From Apiospora phragmitis (lineage: Eukaryota; Ascomycota; Sordariomycetes; Amphisphaeriales; Apiosporaceae): 64,000 bases of DNA. Each line of letters begins with the position of its first letter. Within the stretch, counting starts at the first letter, position 1. The notes under the pieces were generated by a model that ran no database searches, was not told the DNA's origin, and saw only the letters and a list, made by a program, of their open reading frames with translations. The DNA lies in NCBI GenBank assembly GCA_038363925.1, contig JAQQWL010000008.1, forward strand, positions 2,418,001-2,482,000, read 5' to 3'. Shown piece by piece: positions 42,452 through 55,800 of this stretch. A program made the position numbers and the translations under genes.

Positions 42452-44875
42452 ATCTCACCGGGTGAGCACAGTCCGATCTGGGCATTCATGTTGGCTCCGT
42501 CCATGTAGACCTGGCCACCGTGCTCATGCACCAGCTCGCAGACCCTCTTGATCTCGGGCTCGAAGACACCGTACGTGCTGGGGTAGGTAACCATGATGGC
42601 ACCCAGTTCATCTTGGTGCGCTTGGCATTTGGCCTCGAGATCTTCTAAATCGAGATTGCCTGTTTTGGTGTCACACTTGATGGGACAACTCGCATGCCCG
42701 CCATGGCAGCCGACGCGGGGTTGGTGCCGTGTGCTGAGATCGGGATCAGGCAGATGTCTCGCTTCTTGTCTCCCTTGCCATGCTTCTTGAGGTAGGATCG
42801 AATAGTTCGCAGACCAGCAAATTCACCTTGAGCTCCCGAGTTGGGCTGGAGAGAAACGTTTTGCATTCCTGTGATGCTGGCCAGCTGGAGCGTGAACAAC
42901 TGGAAGAGTTTGTCATAATGCCTCGAGTCGTTGGCGGAGCTGTGCGGGTGCAGCGTCGAGAAAGCCTCGTCCGTGATCAGGGACATCTCGGTCGTGCCGT
43001 TGAGCTTCATGGTGCAGGAGCCGAGCGGGATCATGGAGTGGACGAGCGACAAGTCCTTGGACTGCAAGTGGTAGATGTAACGCAATAGCTCCGTCTCCGA
43101 ATGATGCGTGTTGAAGACCGGGTGAGTCAGGAAGCTCGAAGTTCGGCGTACAGCTTCGGGAATGTCCACTGAGTTGCCGCTCTGGGTGAGCACCGTGCCA
43201 ACAATGCTCCTACCGTTGACCTTGGCTCCCTGCGCCATCTGGAGTATCTCGACTAGCGAAATGAGCATGGACCTCGAGGTGGTTTCGTCGATGCTGATAC
43301 CAATCTGTGTAGCTCCAACATTTCGGAATTGGAAGCCCCTTTTCTCCGCCAATTTGTGGAGAGATTGCTGCTTCTCCTCGGATCCCGCGTCAATGATGAC
43401 AGTATCAAAGAGCACAGCTCCGCTGCTGCTTGCGGCGCTCTTGATTGTTTTCAGTCCACATGATTCAGCAGCCTCCTGGATAACGCGTGCACCACGAACA
43501 GTCCGCTCGGCAATGGCCTTGAGGCCCTCGGGCCCGTGGTAGACGGCGTAAAGTGCACTCATGTTGGCTAGCAACGCTTGCGACGTGCATACGTTGCTGG
43601 TCGCCTTTTCTCTTCGGATGTGCTGCTCTCGCGTCTGCAGGGCAAGTCGGTAGGCGTTGTTGCCAAGGCGGTCCTTGGACAGGCCCACCAGTCTTCCCGG
43701 GATCTTCCTCTTGTTCTTCTCGGTCACGGCGAAGAAGGCAGCATGCGGGCCTCCGAAACCCATAGGCACACCAAATCGCTGGGCGCTGCCGAAGGCGATA
43801 TCTGCGCCCCACTCTCCGGGTGGCTTCAGCAGAGTCAGGGCGAGCAGATCGGTAGCACAGCTCAGCAGAGAGCCTTGAGAGTGAACCACATCGGCTAGCT
43901 CCTTGAAGTTTGCCACGTCGCCGAAGGTGTCGGGGTATTGCACCGTAACTCCAACCAGGTCGTCTCCGAGTTCCTTGATCTTGGCCATGCCCTCCTCACT
44001 GGTGATGTTGGGAACCTTCAAGATGCGGATTCCAAACCCCTCGGCGCGACCGTGGAGAACACGAACGGTGTGTGCGTGGACAGTGTCAGACACAACAAAC
44101 GTCTTCCCTCCCTCTTTGCCCTGGATGTCGGCAGAACGTTCATCGACATGGTCATGGCCTCGGCAGCTGCCGTGCCCTCGTCCAGCAGGCTAGCGTTCGA
44201 AATAGGCAAGGCTGTCAGATCACAGACCATGGTTTGGAAGTTTACCAGAGACTCCAAGCGACCTTGGCTGATCTCGGGCTGGTAGGGTGTGTAGCTGGTG
44301 TACCATGCCGGGTTTTCCAAGATGTTGCGCTTGATGACGGCAGGGGTAATCGTGCCGTAGTAACCAGCACCGATAAAGCTTGTTATTGTTTTTAAGCCTT
44401 TCAAATTCTTGAGTGTGTGAAACTTCTGCACCAGCTCCGACTCGCTAAAAACGTCATGTCGCTTAGCAATTTTGACCTGCATGTGCTGCTGAGTGAGGAT
44501 GTTGGCGGGGATAACCTCCTTGATGAAGTCGTCGAGAGATGCGGGCGCCGGCGACAGGGCCTTGAGCATCTTGGCGGTATCAGCATCATCGGGGCCGATG
44601 TGGCGACGGGCGAAAGTGTCCAGGGCCGCGTATGCGACAATGGCCTTTCTCGATTGCGGGATATGGTTGACATCGACATCGGCTGCCGGCGCAGCACTCT
44701 GGGTGAAGGCACGTCGGCTCAGCTTGGGAAGTTGCGCAGTGCACCGGCGACATATCCAGGCGTTGTTATTGGCCAATGAGGCACGTGTGCCGGACAGCAG
44801 AGACACTGATGGACCCCGGGTTTGGGTGGCCAATTGGCCCAGGCGCCGCTGGATGGCCCTCGCTGGGCTGGCCAT
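41577..44875 (-). CDS. GCV2: Glycine decarboxylase P-protein (glycine cleavage system), mitochondrial; two apparent single-base deletions
   Basis: This PLP enzyme decarboxylates glycine in the mitochondrial glycine cleavage complex. The exons are 42237-44875 and 41577-42160 (intron 42161-42236). The N-terminus [18 protein letters not shown] is a basic mitochondrial presequence. [20 protein letters not shown] and [20 protein letters not shown] are N-half signatures. The PLP-lysine motif is [20 protein letters not shown]. The C-terminus ends in [10 protein letters not shown]. As written the frame breaks at 44106-44108 (TSRAKREG) and at 42682-42684 (MAGMRVVP). Adding one base to each run gives [19 protein letters not shown] and [20 protein letters not shown], brings exon 1 into phase 1 exactly as exon 2 requires, and yields 1074 residues, the normal length. 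Loss of this conserved gene is unlikely, so these are best read as sequence errors. Confidence 0.93.
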
Positions 44876-46138
44876 GTTTCCAGGAATCTCCCGAATGCGA
44901 TCGCAACAGGATGTATATCTAACGGCAAGAAAATAAAAATGAAAATAGAACAGAATGGAAAAGAATGAAGAGACACGAAATCTGTTGCCCGCCAATCAGT
45001 TTGTCGAAGAGGGAAAAGTGGTATCGGGGAGAGAGCAGGTTGGTTATCGAATCGTACCCGTAGTCGTGCCCTTACCCCGGAACTGTAAGGAGTGGACTCC
45101 TAATAATGGCTGGCTGGTATTACTTATCGAGGGGTCACAGATGATGAGCCGAAACGAGACGTAATGGAAATCTAGTTTCTGGACGAGGGCCTTAAGCCGA
45201 AGAACGCCGACGCACGGAAGAGAGCTAGCATGCGAACACGAATGTGTCGAAGTAACCGAGTCTACTGGATTGCAGCAAACAAATCAAGACTTGAGTTGGG
45301 TCGAGGTGAGAATTGAATGCAAAGGAGAGATAATTATTCAAACATGGCGGGTCATAGGAGCAAGGGATTGCCCAGCAGGACGAGACAAGAAGGGGGAAAA
45401 AACACCTTACACATAGAATCACGAATTATCCTGGAAGCAGGCGAAGCCAGGAAAATGCCGGCCGTCATCGGCCCAAACTCTAATCTGCGCTGCTTTTGCT
45501 GATAGTACCTGTGACAAAGTGCAGAGAGATAGGCGGCCAGCTTATCTCGGGCAGGGGGAAGGACGGCCATCCAGGCGAGAGCCGACAGACTGTCGAATCA
45601 GCGACTCATTGGTCTCAGTAAGGACCTGTTTTCGGAAGACTGCTCAAGGTCGCGCCTACACCTACCGTCTCTAGTAATGGATGTGCCAGCTGAGGATGCC
45701 TTTTCCCTAAAAGTAGCCAGCTAGCTAGGTTATTATTACCTGCGAACTTCACTTTCTTGGCCTCTCCAAACTTCATCTTATCAGTCACGTAGGAGGCTGT
45801 TAGTGGCAGATGCACACTCCTCAGTATGGAGGCTGGTAGTGGCCAAAGGCGTTGCAGACCTAGCCCAGTGGCCTGGGTAGGGCCAAAACTTGAGAACATG
45901 GGGTTGATTGCACTAGCCCCCGATCCGGCTTAGGAGCTAAAAGCCGTAGCACCGTCATTCCCGTTTAGTGCTTGGTCCATCCCAAAAATTTGTTATCTGT
46001 TTTTCGATAACAAGCCCATGCAAGCTCTAGAAGACATCATCACCAATTCGAGATACCCAACCCAGCTGCAGCAACTCGGTACCTATATACACGACGACAC
46101 TCTCGCTACCGACTCTCGAGATTAATACATAACCCAAA
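44876..46138. other. Divergent intergenic region
   Basis: These 1.26 kb lie between the divergently transcribed glycine decarboxylase and TOM5 genes and hold both promoters. Only chance ORFs are present. No repeat was recognised. Confidence 0.45.
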
Positions 46139-46426
46139 ATGTTCGGAGGATGTACGTTTTGATCTTCATCTGGACCCCAAACTAAGACAGCTTGAACTAA
46201 CCTCCGCCTCTGCACAGTCGCACCGCCCCAGTTCTCTAAGGAGGAGATCCGCGAGCTCGAGACCCAGGCCAACCTCACCGTGAAGCAGTTTGTTGGCACC
46301 GCCGTGCTTCTGTACATCTGTAAGTATATATAGAGAGCTACATCAGCAGCGCGCATGACAAAAAAACTGACTCTTCTCTCCCTGAAAGCTCCTTTCGTCA
46401 TCGATGCCTTCTCGGGCTTCTTCTAA
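46139..46426 (+). CDS. TOM5: Mitochondrial import receptor subunit Tom5
   Basis: Three tiny exons, 46139-46151, 46218-46319 and 46389-46426, splice to a 50-residue protein: MFGGFAPPQFSKEEIRELET, then a helix-forming ANLTVKQFVGTAVLLYISPF and VIDAFSGFF at the end. This is the complete fungal Tom5, a small tail-anchored component of the TOM complex that helps pass precursors from receptors to the import channel in the outer mitochondrial membrane. Both introns use consensus donors (GTACGT, GTAAGT). The exon sizes, the phase-1 junctions and the terminal stop TAA 46424-46426 all agree. Ordinary ORF searches miss the gene because no exon exceeds 34 codons. Confidence 0.9.
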
Positions 46427-46996
46427 AAACCAGAAGAGAGAGATGACGACAAAGAAAACCACACTTTCATGATGAACACCGCCCATGCGAAACAAGTTTT
46501 TGCACACGTATAATGCTGCATACGGGGGACACACGCAACAACATGGCGTCGTGCCGTCGTGCCACTACACTGTACCATAGGAGAAGCAACTTCTCCACTT
46601 CAGATCCCGCGGCATCGACGGATTTTGCCTCATAGAGTTGGGCTGGAAATAGACAGGCAGGCACGCATTGGTCATGTATACTACGTGTAAATACTAGGGC
46701 AATGGACAGGACATAACTTCTTGCATAGCTTCTATCGATTGGTCTGGGGGATGTGCCGCGTGGCTGCGACTCACCCTTTGCCTTTGTTTCTGGCTCGGGC
46801 AACGTTCATCATATCCATTACGCCCGACTCCCAGAGCCCTGGTCTCTTATGCTGTAGATCGCCTTGCCCAATTCGCAATTATTGAGTCTGACCCTCGCCT
46901 CGTCAGAACACTGGTGTTACACTGCAGCTTTCCTCGGCATCGCTTCTATGGTATCTCGACCTATTCCAACATCGATTCATCCCCTTCTCTAACGTA
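46427..46996. other. Convergent intergenic region
   Basis: This 570-bp spacer lies between convergent TOM5 and nucleoporin genes. Nothing was recognised beyond 3' flanks. Confidence 0.45.
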
Positions 46997-48308
46997 TCAT
47001 CGTGCATCCGCGGTAGGGTTTCTCTCCTGCTCCCATTCATCATAATCCTCCTTGACCTTCTCGACCATGGCCTTCAGGGCCTGCAGCTGCTTGTCGTAGT
47101 CCTCGAGAAGCTAGGGTGTCCCAGTTAGTAAATCGAATAACTACATCGTGCCCAGACAACGCTTACCTTCTTGGCCCTGGCCTCGGCCTCCTCCGAGATC
47201 CCGTCACCACTAAGACCACCACGTTGGTTGATTTCGTCCCGTAGAGTGTCGGCATGGTTTCGTAGCATGATGAGTCTGCTCCACAGCTCTTCGTTGCGTG
47301 CGCTCAACGACGGGTCGGCCAGACCACGATCCAAGGCCTCGAGCTTGGACTTCAACTCATCTTCGTCCGTATCCAGCGCATATCCTCGGTTGCGAAGCAC
47401 CTGGACCTTGGTGGCGATGGCGATGCATCTCTGGCGCAGGAGCGCATGTTTCCGCTTGGCGTTCAGGGCCCGCACACTCGTCTCCAGGTCGTGCTTGGAC
47501 AATATCGCATCCAGGGAGCTGTTTATCTGGTGGAGCGCATTGTTCAGTTGGGAAAGGTTGTACCTTTGGCTCTTCAGACGCTCGGCCATATGAACGAAGC
47601 CTGTCGCGAGCACGGGGACGTAGCCAGGGCCAGGCTTATCGCGAACGGCCTGCTCCCACTCGCGGGGGTCCTCGTTTGGGCCGGGTTGGTAGAAGGGAAC
47701 TTGCGCCTCGTCGACTTTGTTGTAGAAGTAGTGCTTGAAGACGGTATCGGACGAAGTCGGATTCCACTTTTGGAAGATGGACACACATTGTTCTGTTATG
47801 GGCTTCTGATCTGTTTGCCAAATTGAGTGAGCTCTCTGTGCGTCCAGGGAAGACGGCTCAGTGACTTACGGGTAGAATCTTGACCGGGTTGCCATAACGA
47901 GGAACGGAAGTTCTGCTGAGTTGAGGCCCCAAGCTGAGATTGCTGCTGCGCTTGTTGTTGCTGTTGGAAATATTGATGGTAAGCTTGATGGTGTTGTTCG
48001 GTAAGGGCTTGAAAAGGACTGCTGACTCCAAAGGATGGTTGTTGTTGTTGCTGCTGCTGCTGTTGCTGCTGCTGCTGTTGCTGCTGCTGCTGTTGTGGCT
48101 GGCCAAACAAGCTACTGGTACCAAATGCGTTCGTCGACTGCTGCTGCTGCTGTTGTTGCTGCTGTTGCTGGCCCAGTGCTTGGCCAAATACGCTTGATCC
48201 GGCGGCGGGAGTCGTACTCGAGGCGGCGGGTTGGCCGAAGATGGAGGAGGTGGCCGGCTGCCCAAAGCCCGAAGTGTTCTGGGTAGGTTTGGCCCCAAAC
48301 AACGACAT
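46997..48308 (-). CDS. NUP57: FG-repeat nucleoporin Nup57/Nup54
   Basis: The exons are 47870-48308, 47167-47810 and 46997-47110, total 398 residues with all phases consistent. The N-terminal part starts MSLFGAKPTQNTSGFGQPA and holds SLFG, GFG and FGQ repeats interrupted by two long Gln tracts. The conserved part begins HQKPITEQCVSIFQKWNPTS and contains MAERLKSQRYNLSQLNNALH, RKHALLRQRCIAIATKVQVL and SRLIMLRNHADTLRDEINQR, the helical Nup54/57 domain. This component of the Nup62-Nup58-Nup54 (yeast Nsp1-Nup49-Nup57) channel trimer lines the nuclear pore and binds transport receptors via FG motifs. The last exon encodes a coiled coil (LLEDYDKQLQALKAMVEKVK). The gene is divergently arranged with the complex I subunit. 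Confidence 0.92.
48039..48096 (-). repeat. Trinucleotide repeat encoding a long poly-Gln tract in the nucleoporin
   Basis: About 19 consecutive CAG/CAA codons on the minus strand lie within exon 1 of the Nup57 gene. The mixed codons suggest selection on the glutamines or limited slippage. The tract is likely length-polymorphic. Confidence 0.9.
48138..48170 (-). repeat. Second poly-Gln codon repeat in the nucleoporin
   Basis: Eleven CAG/CAA codons on the minus strand are separated from the longer tract by an SLFG motif. Confidence 0.9.
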
Positions 48309-48931
48309 GGCGGCGAGGGTTTGGCAGCGCGTATGGACACTACGGGTCGAGACAATTGATCGCGATGAGGTGGGGAGGAAATAGTGTGGCCGGAAGAAAG
48401 GTCGTTCGAGGTCGCGAGCTGTGTCGCGTAAATATTGACGTTCTCTGGTCTCGCAGGTACCTCAGCTCCAATTGCTCGGCGGCCTGGGATTTTTGGAGGC
48501 GCTAAGCTGCTGCCAGGCCCAGCTCTTTCTTATCGATAAGTGAGTACCTTGTCAAGCTTGGATGGAAGCCGGGCAGATAAAGATCAGCTTGTTCATTGTG
48601 CAGGTCACTTTGGGATCATGTCGATGGGGGAAATAAGTGATAAATATTGACTGAATGAAACATTCTTTTCTCCTCCCTTGGAAGCTGCTTTGCGGATTAA
48701 AGCCTAGGTTACTCCAGATACATGTAGATGTTCGACAGCCACACAAGCTCGGGTCAGAAAAGCCCCGTTGTGGCTCGAGCCAATCAGTGGTCTCAATTTC
48801 CAACCTGGGCTTGGAGCCGCACTTCCATCGCCAACGATCCGACGAACGACGAGACGACGCAAAGGAAGCTGTAACCTCCCTCCACAGCGACGACCCAACA
48901 TCCACCCGAAGAGGCCGACAACACCGCAGAC
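48309..48931. promoter_or_regulatory. Bidirectional promoter region (NUP57 / complex I subunit)
   Basis: This 623-bp interval lies between two divergent housekeeping genes and must carry both promoters. I saw no TATA box that stands out and no recognisable operator. The segment 48840-48930 is GC/CA-rich, as usual for a 5' UTR. Confidence 0.5.
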
Positions 48932-49820
48932 ATGGCGGCCCGGAAGCCCATGTACGTCCCTCCCCTGCTCTACCCCCGTCAACTAGGGCCAATTGGCGCC
49001 AATGGCGTCCGGAAAACTGCGCTCTCTGCACTGCCGCTCCCGGTCGGAGAAAACCCCAAGCTAATGAATGATCTCGGTGCACAGCTTCAACCAGCAGGTC
49101 CTTGTGGACACCACCCCCCTCCCTGACTCCATCCCCAAGGTCAAGGAGGTCGGCGCCACCTCCGCGCCCCTCCTCTCGGCCTCCTTCTTCATCGGCGCCC
49201 GGTGCCGCCCCTACAACGATGACTACATGCAGTGCAAGACTGAGAACCCCGGCAAGGGCGAGTTCGAATGCCTGAAGGAGGGCCGCCGCGTGACGAGATG
49301 CGCTGCCAGCGTGTAGGTCTTCCCCCTTCATGCTGGAGGTCTGGTCCTAGTTCTGGTGCTCCCCGAGTCGTCGTGGGCGCAGCATGATGAAACGAGACAA
49401 CGCGGGCAACATGGCTACAGTATATACAGTGCGTGATCGCTGACATGGAGCCGCCGATTAGTGTCGATGATATCAACAAGCACTGCCTCGACGAGTTCCG
49501 AAAGCACTGGCAGTGCCTCGACAACAACAACCACCAGCTCTGGCAGTGCCGCAAAGACGAGTGGAAGCTGAACAAGTGTGTGTTCGACAACTTGGTACGT
49601 CCGCTCAAGAAGGGCAGCGGTTCATTCCCCGCGATTTCCCGAGCATACTTACTTATATCTCGCGCAGAAACTCGAGAAGACCATCCCCGATGCCCAGGGC
49701 ATCCCCGTCCACCTGCGCTCCAAACAGATCTACGCCCACTACCCCGCCCTGCGAGACCCCGGCCAAGCACCGTTCAAGAAGGCCGTTGATGCTCCTGGTG
49801 TCGAGGCGCCCGCGTCATAA
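48932..49820 (+). CDS. NADH:ubiquinone oxidoreductase 20.8-kDa subunit (NDUFA8 type, double CHCH)
   Basis: The exons are 48932-48951, 49085-49310, 49430-49594 and 49668-49820, 187 residues in phase. The start MAARKPI joins FNQQVLVDTTPLPDSIPKV, and KEVGATSAPLLSASFFIGA follows. Four CX9C motifs are visible (CRPYNDDYMQC, CLKEGRRVTRC, CLDEFRKHWQC, CRKDEWKLNKC), the arrangement of the NDUFA8/PGIV subunit. That accessory subunit of respiratory complex I faces the intermembrane space and is imported through the Mia40 disulphide relay. The C-terminus (KLEKTIPDAQGIPVHLRSKQ) also matches the family. At the exon 2/3 border I chose AGC|GTGTAG, because it keeps frame with TGC GTG ATC after the ATACAG acceptor. 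No frame problems. Confidence 0.92.
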
Positions 49821-52800
49821 AAAGAAGAATGCGGGGATCGTACGAGGATGATGGGAGGCGGGGCAACGTCTGTGTACATAGAGCAAGAGATATCAGCTGT
49901 CCTCTGTAGGAATGGGACTCCTTTGTGAACGTAATCTTCCGCCTGGATCCGAAATATGTGCCTCCTATCCGAGTGGCAATTTTGGGCAACAGAATGTTGA
50001 GTGTCATCTAATGCGTATTATGTCCCGACACACGCTCGCCAATTTGGGCCTTCAGCTACTGGCATAAGTTGCCGTCTTCAGGCTGCTACTGATTTCCACC
50101 AAGTCAAAAAACCCACAGTAGGACTACTCTGTTAGCCAGCATGTTCATTTGTTCCGCATGAGCAATCACGGTAGCCATTGGGATCTTCAGGGATCAGCAG
50201 TGTGGTTGGTCTTCAGTGGAAGTAGAATTCGAAGACGCTGTAGCTCTCTGGATAGGTATGCATATTGGTCGTTCTAGTCGTCTACTTTGTGAAAGACGAT
50301 AGGTGTCAGATGGAGATTCCCCGATTAATCCCTTGCATCAACCATTAGCACTGCAAAGGATGTATCCAGGAAGATCGTGCTGGCAGCGCAGTACATCATC
50401 AGCCCAGCACAATCTAGGGTGCATGGTCACTCGCGGTAAAGCTATTAAGCCGGCATTCTGTCAATGCTCGGCTACTCGATCCGGAGGCTTCCAAAATAGA
50501 ACGAACTTCGTGATTACTCTAGGATTGAGGGCTTCCACCAAGTTTGGTCACCATTGCGAAGCCCTCAAATCTATTTCAAGCATTATATATAGTATGATAG
50601 AAGCCAGCTCAGACGACACCCTTATCCCAACCCAGCCCATTCTCTCTACAGATCTCCGGGTTCCAAATGCCAAGAGCTCCTCAAATATCTCGTCACAGTA
50701 AATTGCTCTCTGCCTGGCTCTTCTCCGTCATATCCAGCCAGACTTAGCATTAGGTGTAGAGCCCCCTCCTCTACCCCTATTTTTCGGTAATGTGGCCTGT
50801 GAAACCATTGCAGGGAACAACACGTGACTCCTGAGAGCATTCTCTGCTGAAAAATACGCGAGTCTGTGTAACTGGCAACGGATCAGAAGTTTGCTGCCGA
50901 AATCTGGATGCCCCCCCTTCCCTTTCCATCAACACCGGCACACCCGGGCGCAGCTAAGCTTGGTTACGATGGGCGACGACGTGGGAGGTAATATGAGACC
51001 ACACTCTCCAGTGCTGCGGTGTGTCCATGGATGTCCACCGATTTGCCGCCCCTCTTCGCTCGCTGTCATGGCGTACAAAAGTAAACAGCGGGAAACTGCA
51101 TCAAGTCAAAAATTCGCTCATGTATCACAGGAAGCCGTTTCTGACTTGTTCATTCGTAATGCTGGGGTTAATTACATCCAGCCATGCATAGGCAGCAGCA
51201 ATCCATCCAGCTGATTTGTCCGGGCATACTGTGAATGATCACCCCCCTACTTCAAATATATCCAGGTACTCGGTTTCTTCAACGAGCAAGTGCAAGGAAC
51301 GTTGCATTAGTCGAATGCGACACATGCATGTCTCACCATTGGATTGCACAGCTTCCGTGAATAGATGACCCTTCGCTAGTAACCGACCACCAGTAAAGTA
51401 TGCCCGAGAGGGAGAAACGCCGCATTGTATGATATTTCTCAGAGGGGGTGGTATACGGTGTTGGCGTTCGGTGTTGGCGTAGTTTTGGTGTTCCGGGGGA
51501 GCCGGCAAAGAGATGGAGGAGGGTGACTGTTACGAGACCGAATCTGTCTCCTGTCAGTGTGATCGCGAATTCATCATTAGCTGTTCTGCTGTTCAAATAG
51601 TGGCTCTCTGCTCTTTGTGCCTAACATAACACAGATCAGAGGTTCATGTAAGCTTACCACGTGTGCAAACTTCTACTATCGTCGTACCCGAATACCATGA
51701 GCCAGATCTAGATCAGATGGATCGATTGGTTTGTTACACATGCAACGCACTCCCGAAGAGAGAAAGAGAGAGAGAGAAAGAGACTAACACCCCACTCTCC
51801 AGGAGTGACACTTTTCCACACTGTACTGCCCTGTGATATGTTCCTGTGGATCTGAACTTCATTAGTGGAAAATCTCCTACTATCATCCCACTCCTGCTGT
51901 GTGTAGTACCATCGCAAGCTCCGTGGCAAGAACAGCCCATATTTTCAGTACAGTTCCCTCGGGTTCCCCTGCCCTCCCCACATCAAATGCGTTGCGGACA
52001 TTCACATGCATGAGAAAGCACCTAGCCGGGCTACACAACAGGCCATTTGTGTGTGGCCCGTTTTCTGTCTGACGAGAATGACAGCAAGTGACAGAAGAAT
52101 AAGAAAAGAAAGAGAAAAAGCACACTACACGGGCAAGTGCATATGTATCCTACCTTTAACGTCATTACCTACCAATCCACCAAGTCGATCTGACCCCTTA
52201 CCCCAGATCGTCGGATACCGGCTCGCTCCCCTTGTTCACGCAAGAAATAAGATATCCGACAAGCATCAGACCAGCATGAAGGTGGTTTCTGTATCCTATC
52301 ACATGATAGGGATTTTGGGTTTTGGTTGTACGACAGACAGTGCGGAGTGGCAACTTGCTTACAGCAGCAGTACGCAGTATTCAGGGCGGACAATCCGAAC
52401 TGAGTGTTACACACACGTGTGTAGCTAGCTTGAGGGTTCAAACTACGACCTAGGCCAGTTGCCGAATAACAAGTCTATAGAAGTATGTAGTCGGCTTACC
52501 CAACTAGTTGATCCCGAATCTTGTGAATCACTATCGAGTAACCATGACATGTCAGGTCTGTAGCACTATGCCGCCACTACGCCCCGTGTTGGCAGTGAGG
52601 CACCTATGCATAACCCCTGAACCCGTCTGCGAGTGTAAATAGTGATATCATAATGAGCAGGACTGCAACCGCCAACAATATCCGATGAAAATGTGTTAGG
52701 GTGCCATGCGTGTATAACGATGATATATACACGACTTCATATAGGGGAATAACGCAGCAACGCTGACCTAGAGAAAACCGAGCTATCATATGCAAGCGTT

Positions 52801-55800
52801 ACCGTATCGACATTAATCATCTACGGGTTGTGCCGAGACAACTTACTGCTGACTGCTAAGGGATGAGAGTCCGACAAAAAGCTCCCGTAAGCACCGCCAT
52901 ATCTTAGGTAGCTCGATGGTGGGTAGATGAGACATTCCCATGTTGGCAAGTATCGAATTATTGAAGCTCAACACAGAAGAAGGAAGGGTCCAGGCCGGAA
53001 ATTCTCCGTCCGCGGGAGATCAACATTCCAGCAGCGGCTAGTCAGGTCTGTATCATGTAGATATCTGTCTCTCGCGTATGTTTCTTCAGAAACAAGACGG
53101 GTCACACATGCCTGGAAACAGTCCTTCGTTAGGCCATGGAGCCAGAAGGGCCCAGCTACTGTCTTGCACACCTAACAGTGTCTATTTGAGTGTAACAATT
53201 CTAGACTCAGCACCAGAAGCAAAGGACCTCTCGACGAAAACATGTTACCACGCCTAGTTAGGTCTCTAGTCAGTCCTTTATTGTCCAATCAGCTGTTGTG
53301 TAACCCGCCATCCCCACGGTCTTGTGTTCCTCCCATGCGGCCTGGCATCTTACATGCCATTTCTGTCGGCATGGGCGGAAGGCGGATGATACCGAGAAAT
53401 AAAAGAAGACAAGACAAACCGACCGCTGACAAGAGACTTGATAGGAGTGGCATTTACCGAGGCGGCCAAGAGCTGTTTACATTGCCACATAATCATGCTC
53501 ATGTCCGTCCGGATATTGCAATACGATAAGATGAGGGGTGAAGGCGTACGTAATGCGCCATATATGGTGTTGTGGTTCCGGGCTCCGCCCGGAGCAATAT
53601 ATTCCAAACCAAGCTAGCAGGCCACTTCCTTTAACAAGGTCCCGAAATGAACACACCCCCTTCAGTTCATGTGTACATAGTAATCCAATTTGGCCACGGA
53701 GTATTCAGGTGATCGGTCTCCCTGTACGAACATTCAGCCAGATGCAAGGTTGACCTGGCTGGCTGTCGAAAGGGAGCCGCAAGTGGATGCGTGGGGTTGC
53801 ACTAGTATCACAGCTCAGATTCTAGCGACCCGACTTACACCCACAAAGCATGATAGGTTGGTGTCCGTGCTTTGGGGTGGTAAGAAGCAATACACCTGGA
53901 ACTCTACTAATACTATGCAGTGATAACCCTGGTAAAATACCCGCAACTGCAAGCCCCGTTCGTTCGGTTCTGTCCTCGCCCGAGGTCTGACAGGTCGGCT
54001 ACTCAGATATCCTTCGGGCGTAGTAACACGAACGTGGCGGCGGGCTTAACAGCACAGGGATAACATGCAGAGCATCTGTAGGCTTGATGCCTCTTCCAAG
54101 GGCGGGCATAGTAGGCTGGCAAGGTGTAACGAGTTAAACCCGATATATCTGGGCAAGGTGAGACCTCGGGATACAGACCAAGACAGCTACCGTGAGTTCG
54201 GGACGCTGCCGGAAGGTTCTGGGCACAGCAGCTGACACTAACCGGCATGCACCCCCTAAGATTGGCGGGTTGCAGGCCAAGCAGAGACGTCTGTTACTGT
54301 GGTTCGGGGTTTGAAACGAGACACAATTACTTTTTGGCCCTGTGCTGGCGAAAGGATACCCATGAGTAAGTAAGTTGTTAGCTAGGCTTGGTCTCCTATG
54401 CAACCATGAATGGGCACAGGTGGTACCGATGGACCAGAGTGCTGCGAGTCGTTGGACAAATCCTTCGACTCAGAGGATAGCAAGAGCAGAGAGCTAGAAG
54501 CATATGCACCGGCGACTGATGGGTGTTCTACATCGTAATCAGAGTAGGCCTGGCCGTTATAGAACGTCGATCTCCCGTGAATTAGTCCCTCCGGAGCTCT
54601 TCGATGGAAGGACAGAAGGACACAACGATTGGCACCAGTCAGTGACAGACGTAGCGTCGTAAGATATGACATGATCTGGCGCCGGACAAGAGGTTACGTA
54701 CCCGTTTCTTCCTTGACACATAGCCGTATTAGTCGTCTTCTAGAATGGTCTCAACTGGGACCAACCTTGGACCGGCCTCTGGAAGTAGCATCAACGGCCT
54801 CAGCGATGGATACAGTAGCGCTTTCTGGCCATCGCGTCGCGTGGCAAGAGAATATAGAATAAAAGCACGAACATGACTTTTGGGCATGAACTACCTACTA
54901 TAGACGCGGTAGACTAGGGGCTAGGCTAGCCGCAAGTCTGAATGCCGGGCGGATCCCGATCGGTTTGGAATGGCCGTATGCTTGTGTTTCGACTCGTCGA
55001 AACACGGCCGAGTAGACGCTTGGGGGAGCAGACATGCGGCCGCCTATCCACTGGCAGAAGACCTCCGGCGAAGAATCGTTACTTTACCTGGCTGGCGGAG
55101 ATGTTTCCGGGGCGGTTGCGGAGATGGGGGTGATATTAGAATAATCTGGTTGATAAGCGCCCTTTCACCCAGCTTGAGGCCGGAGGTCGACCAATGGCGT
55201 ATTCCAGCGCCGGGGGGAAAACCCGCTCAACGACGATGTCATTCATTCTCCGTGGACGCTCTGCTCCGACCGTGCATATTTCGTTTCTGCTGGCAAGAGT
55301 ATTATGTCTCTAAACCCGCAACTCTGGTCGTAGTCAGTGCTAAGACAAGCCCATCATGTTGTCATAATGTGACGCTTGGGTTGCGCGCCCGGCAGCTCGG
55401 GGACCAGACTTTTTCAGCGGGTGAAAAATTAAAAGCCTGGGGTGTTGCATTGGCACTATGTAGGCGGCGCGTCTACCGCCGGAGGGGCCTTTTGATTTGA
55501 CATGCAACACAGACAGGGTGCCAAAACCGCCCAATTGGAAAAAGGAAGGAAGACATAAGCATACATACATATCTTATGTATGTACCTGGCAAGCTATGGC
55601 GAGGGATTGTTTCGAGTTCCAGCCACCGGAGTACCGGCCGAATTGTCAATGCACGCCTGCATACAAGTTCGTGATGGCTGATCGATCATCCGAAGTGATC
55701 CCAAGCCCGGCGGCGAAATCGGATAGCAGGGCTAGCCTACTGCTAGACTTGTGCAGCCAGTGACGAGTCATTTTTGAGGCGATCTAGTAACATAAATGTG

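Noticed and set aside
47940..48286. Plus-strand poly-Leu and poly-Ala/Val ORFs opposite the nucleoporin
   Set aside because: They are reverse reading of the poly-Gln codon tracts; the minus strand encodes the conserved nucleoporin.
52604..52795. Short minus-strand ORF with hydrophobic stretch
   Set aside because: It is only 63 codons, with no homologous motif, no codon bias and no neighbouring exons.
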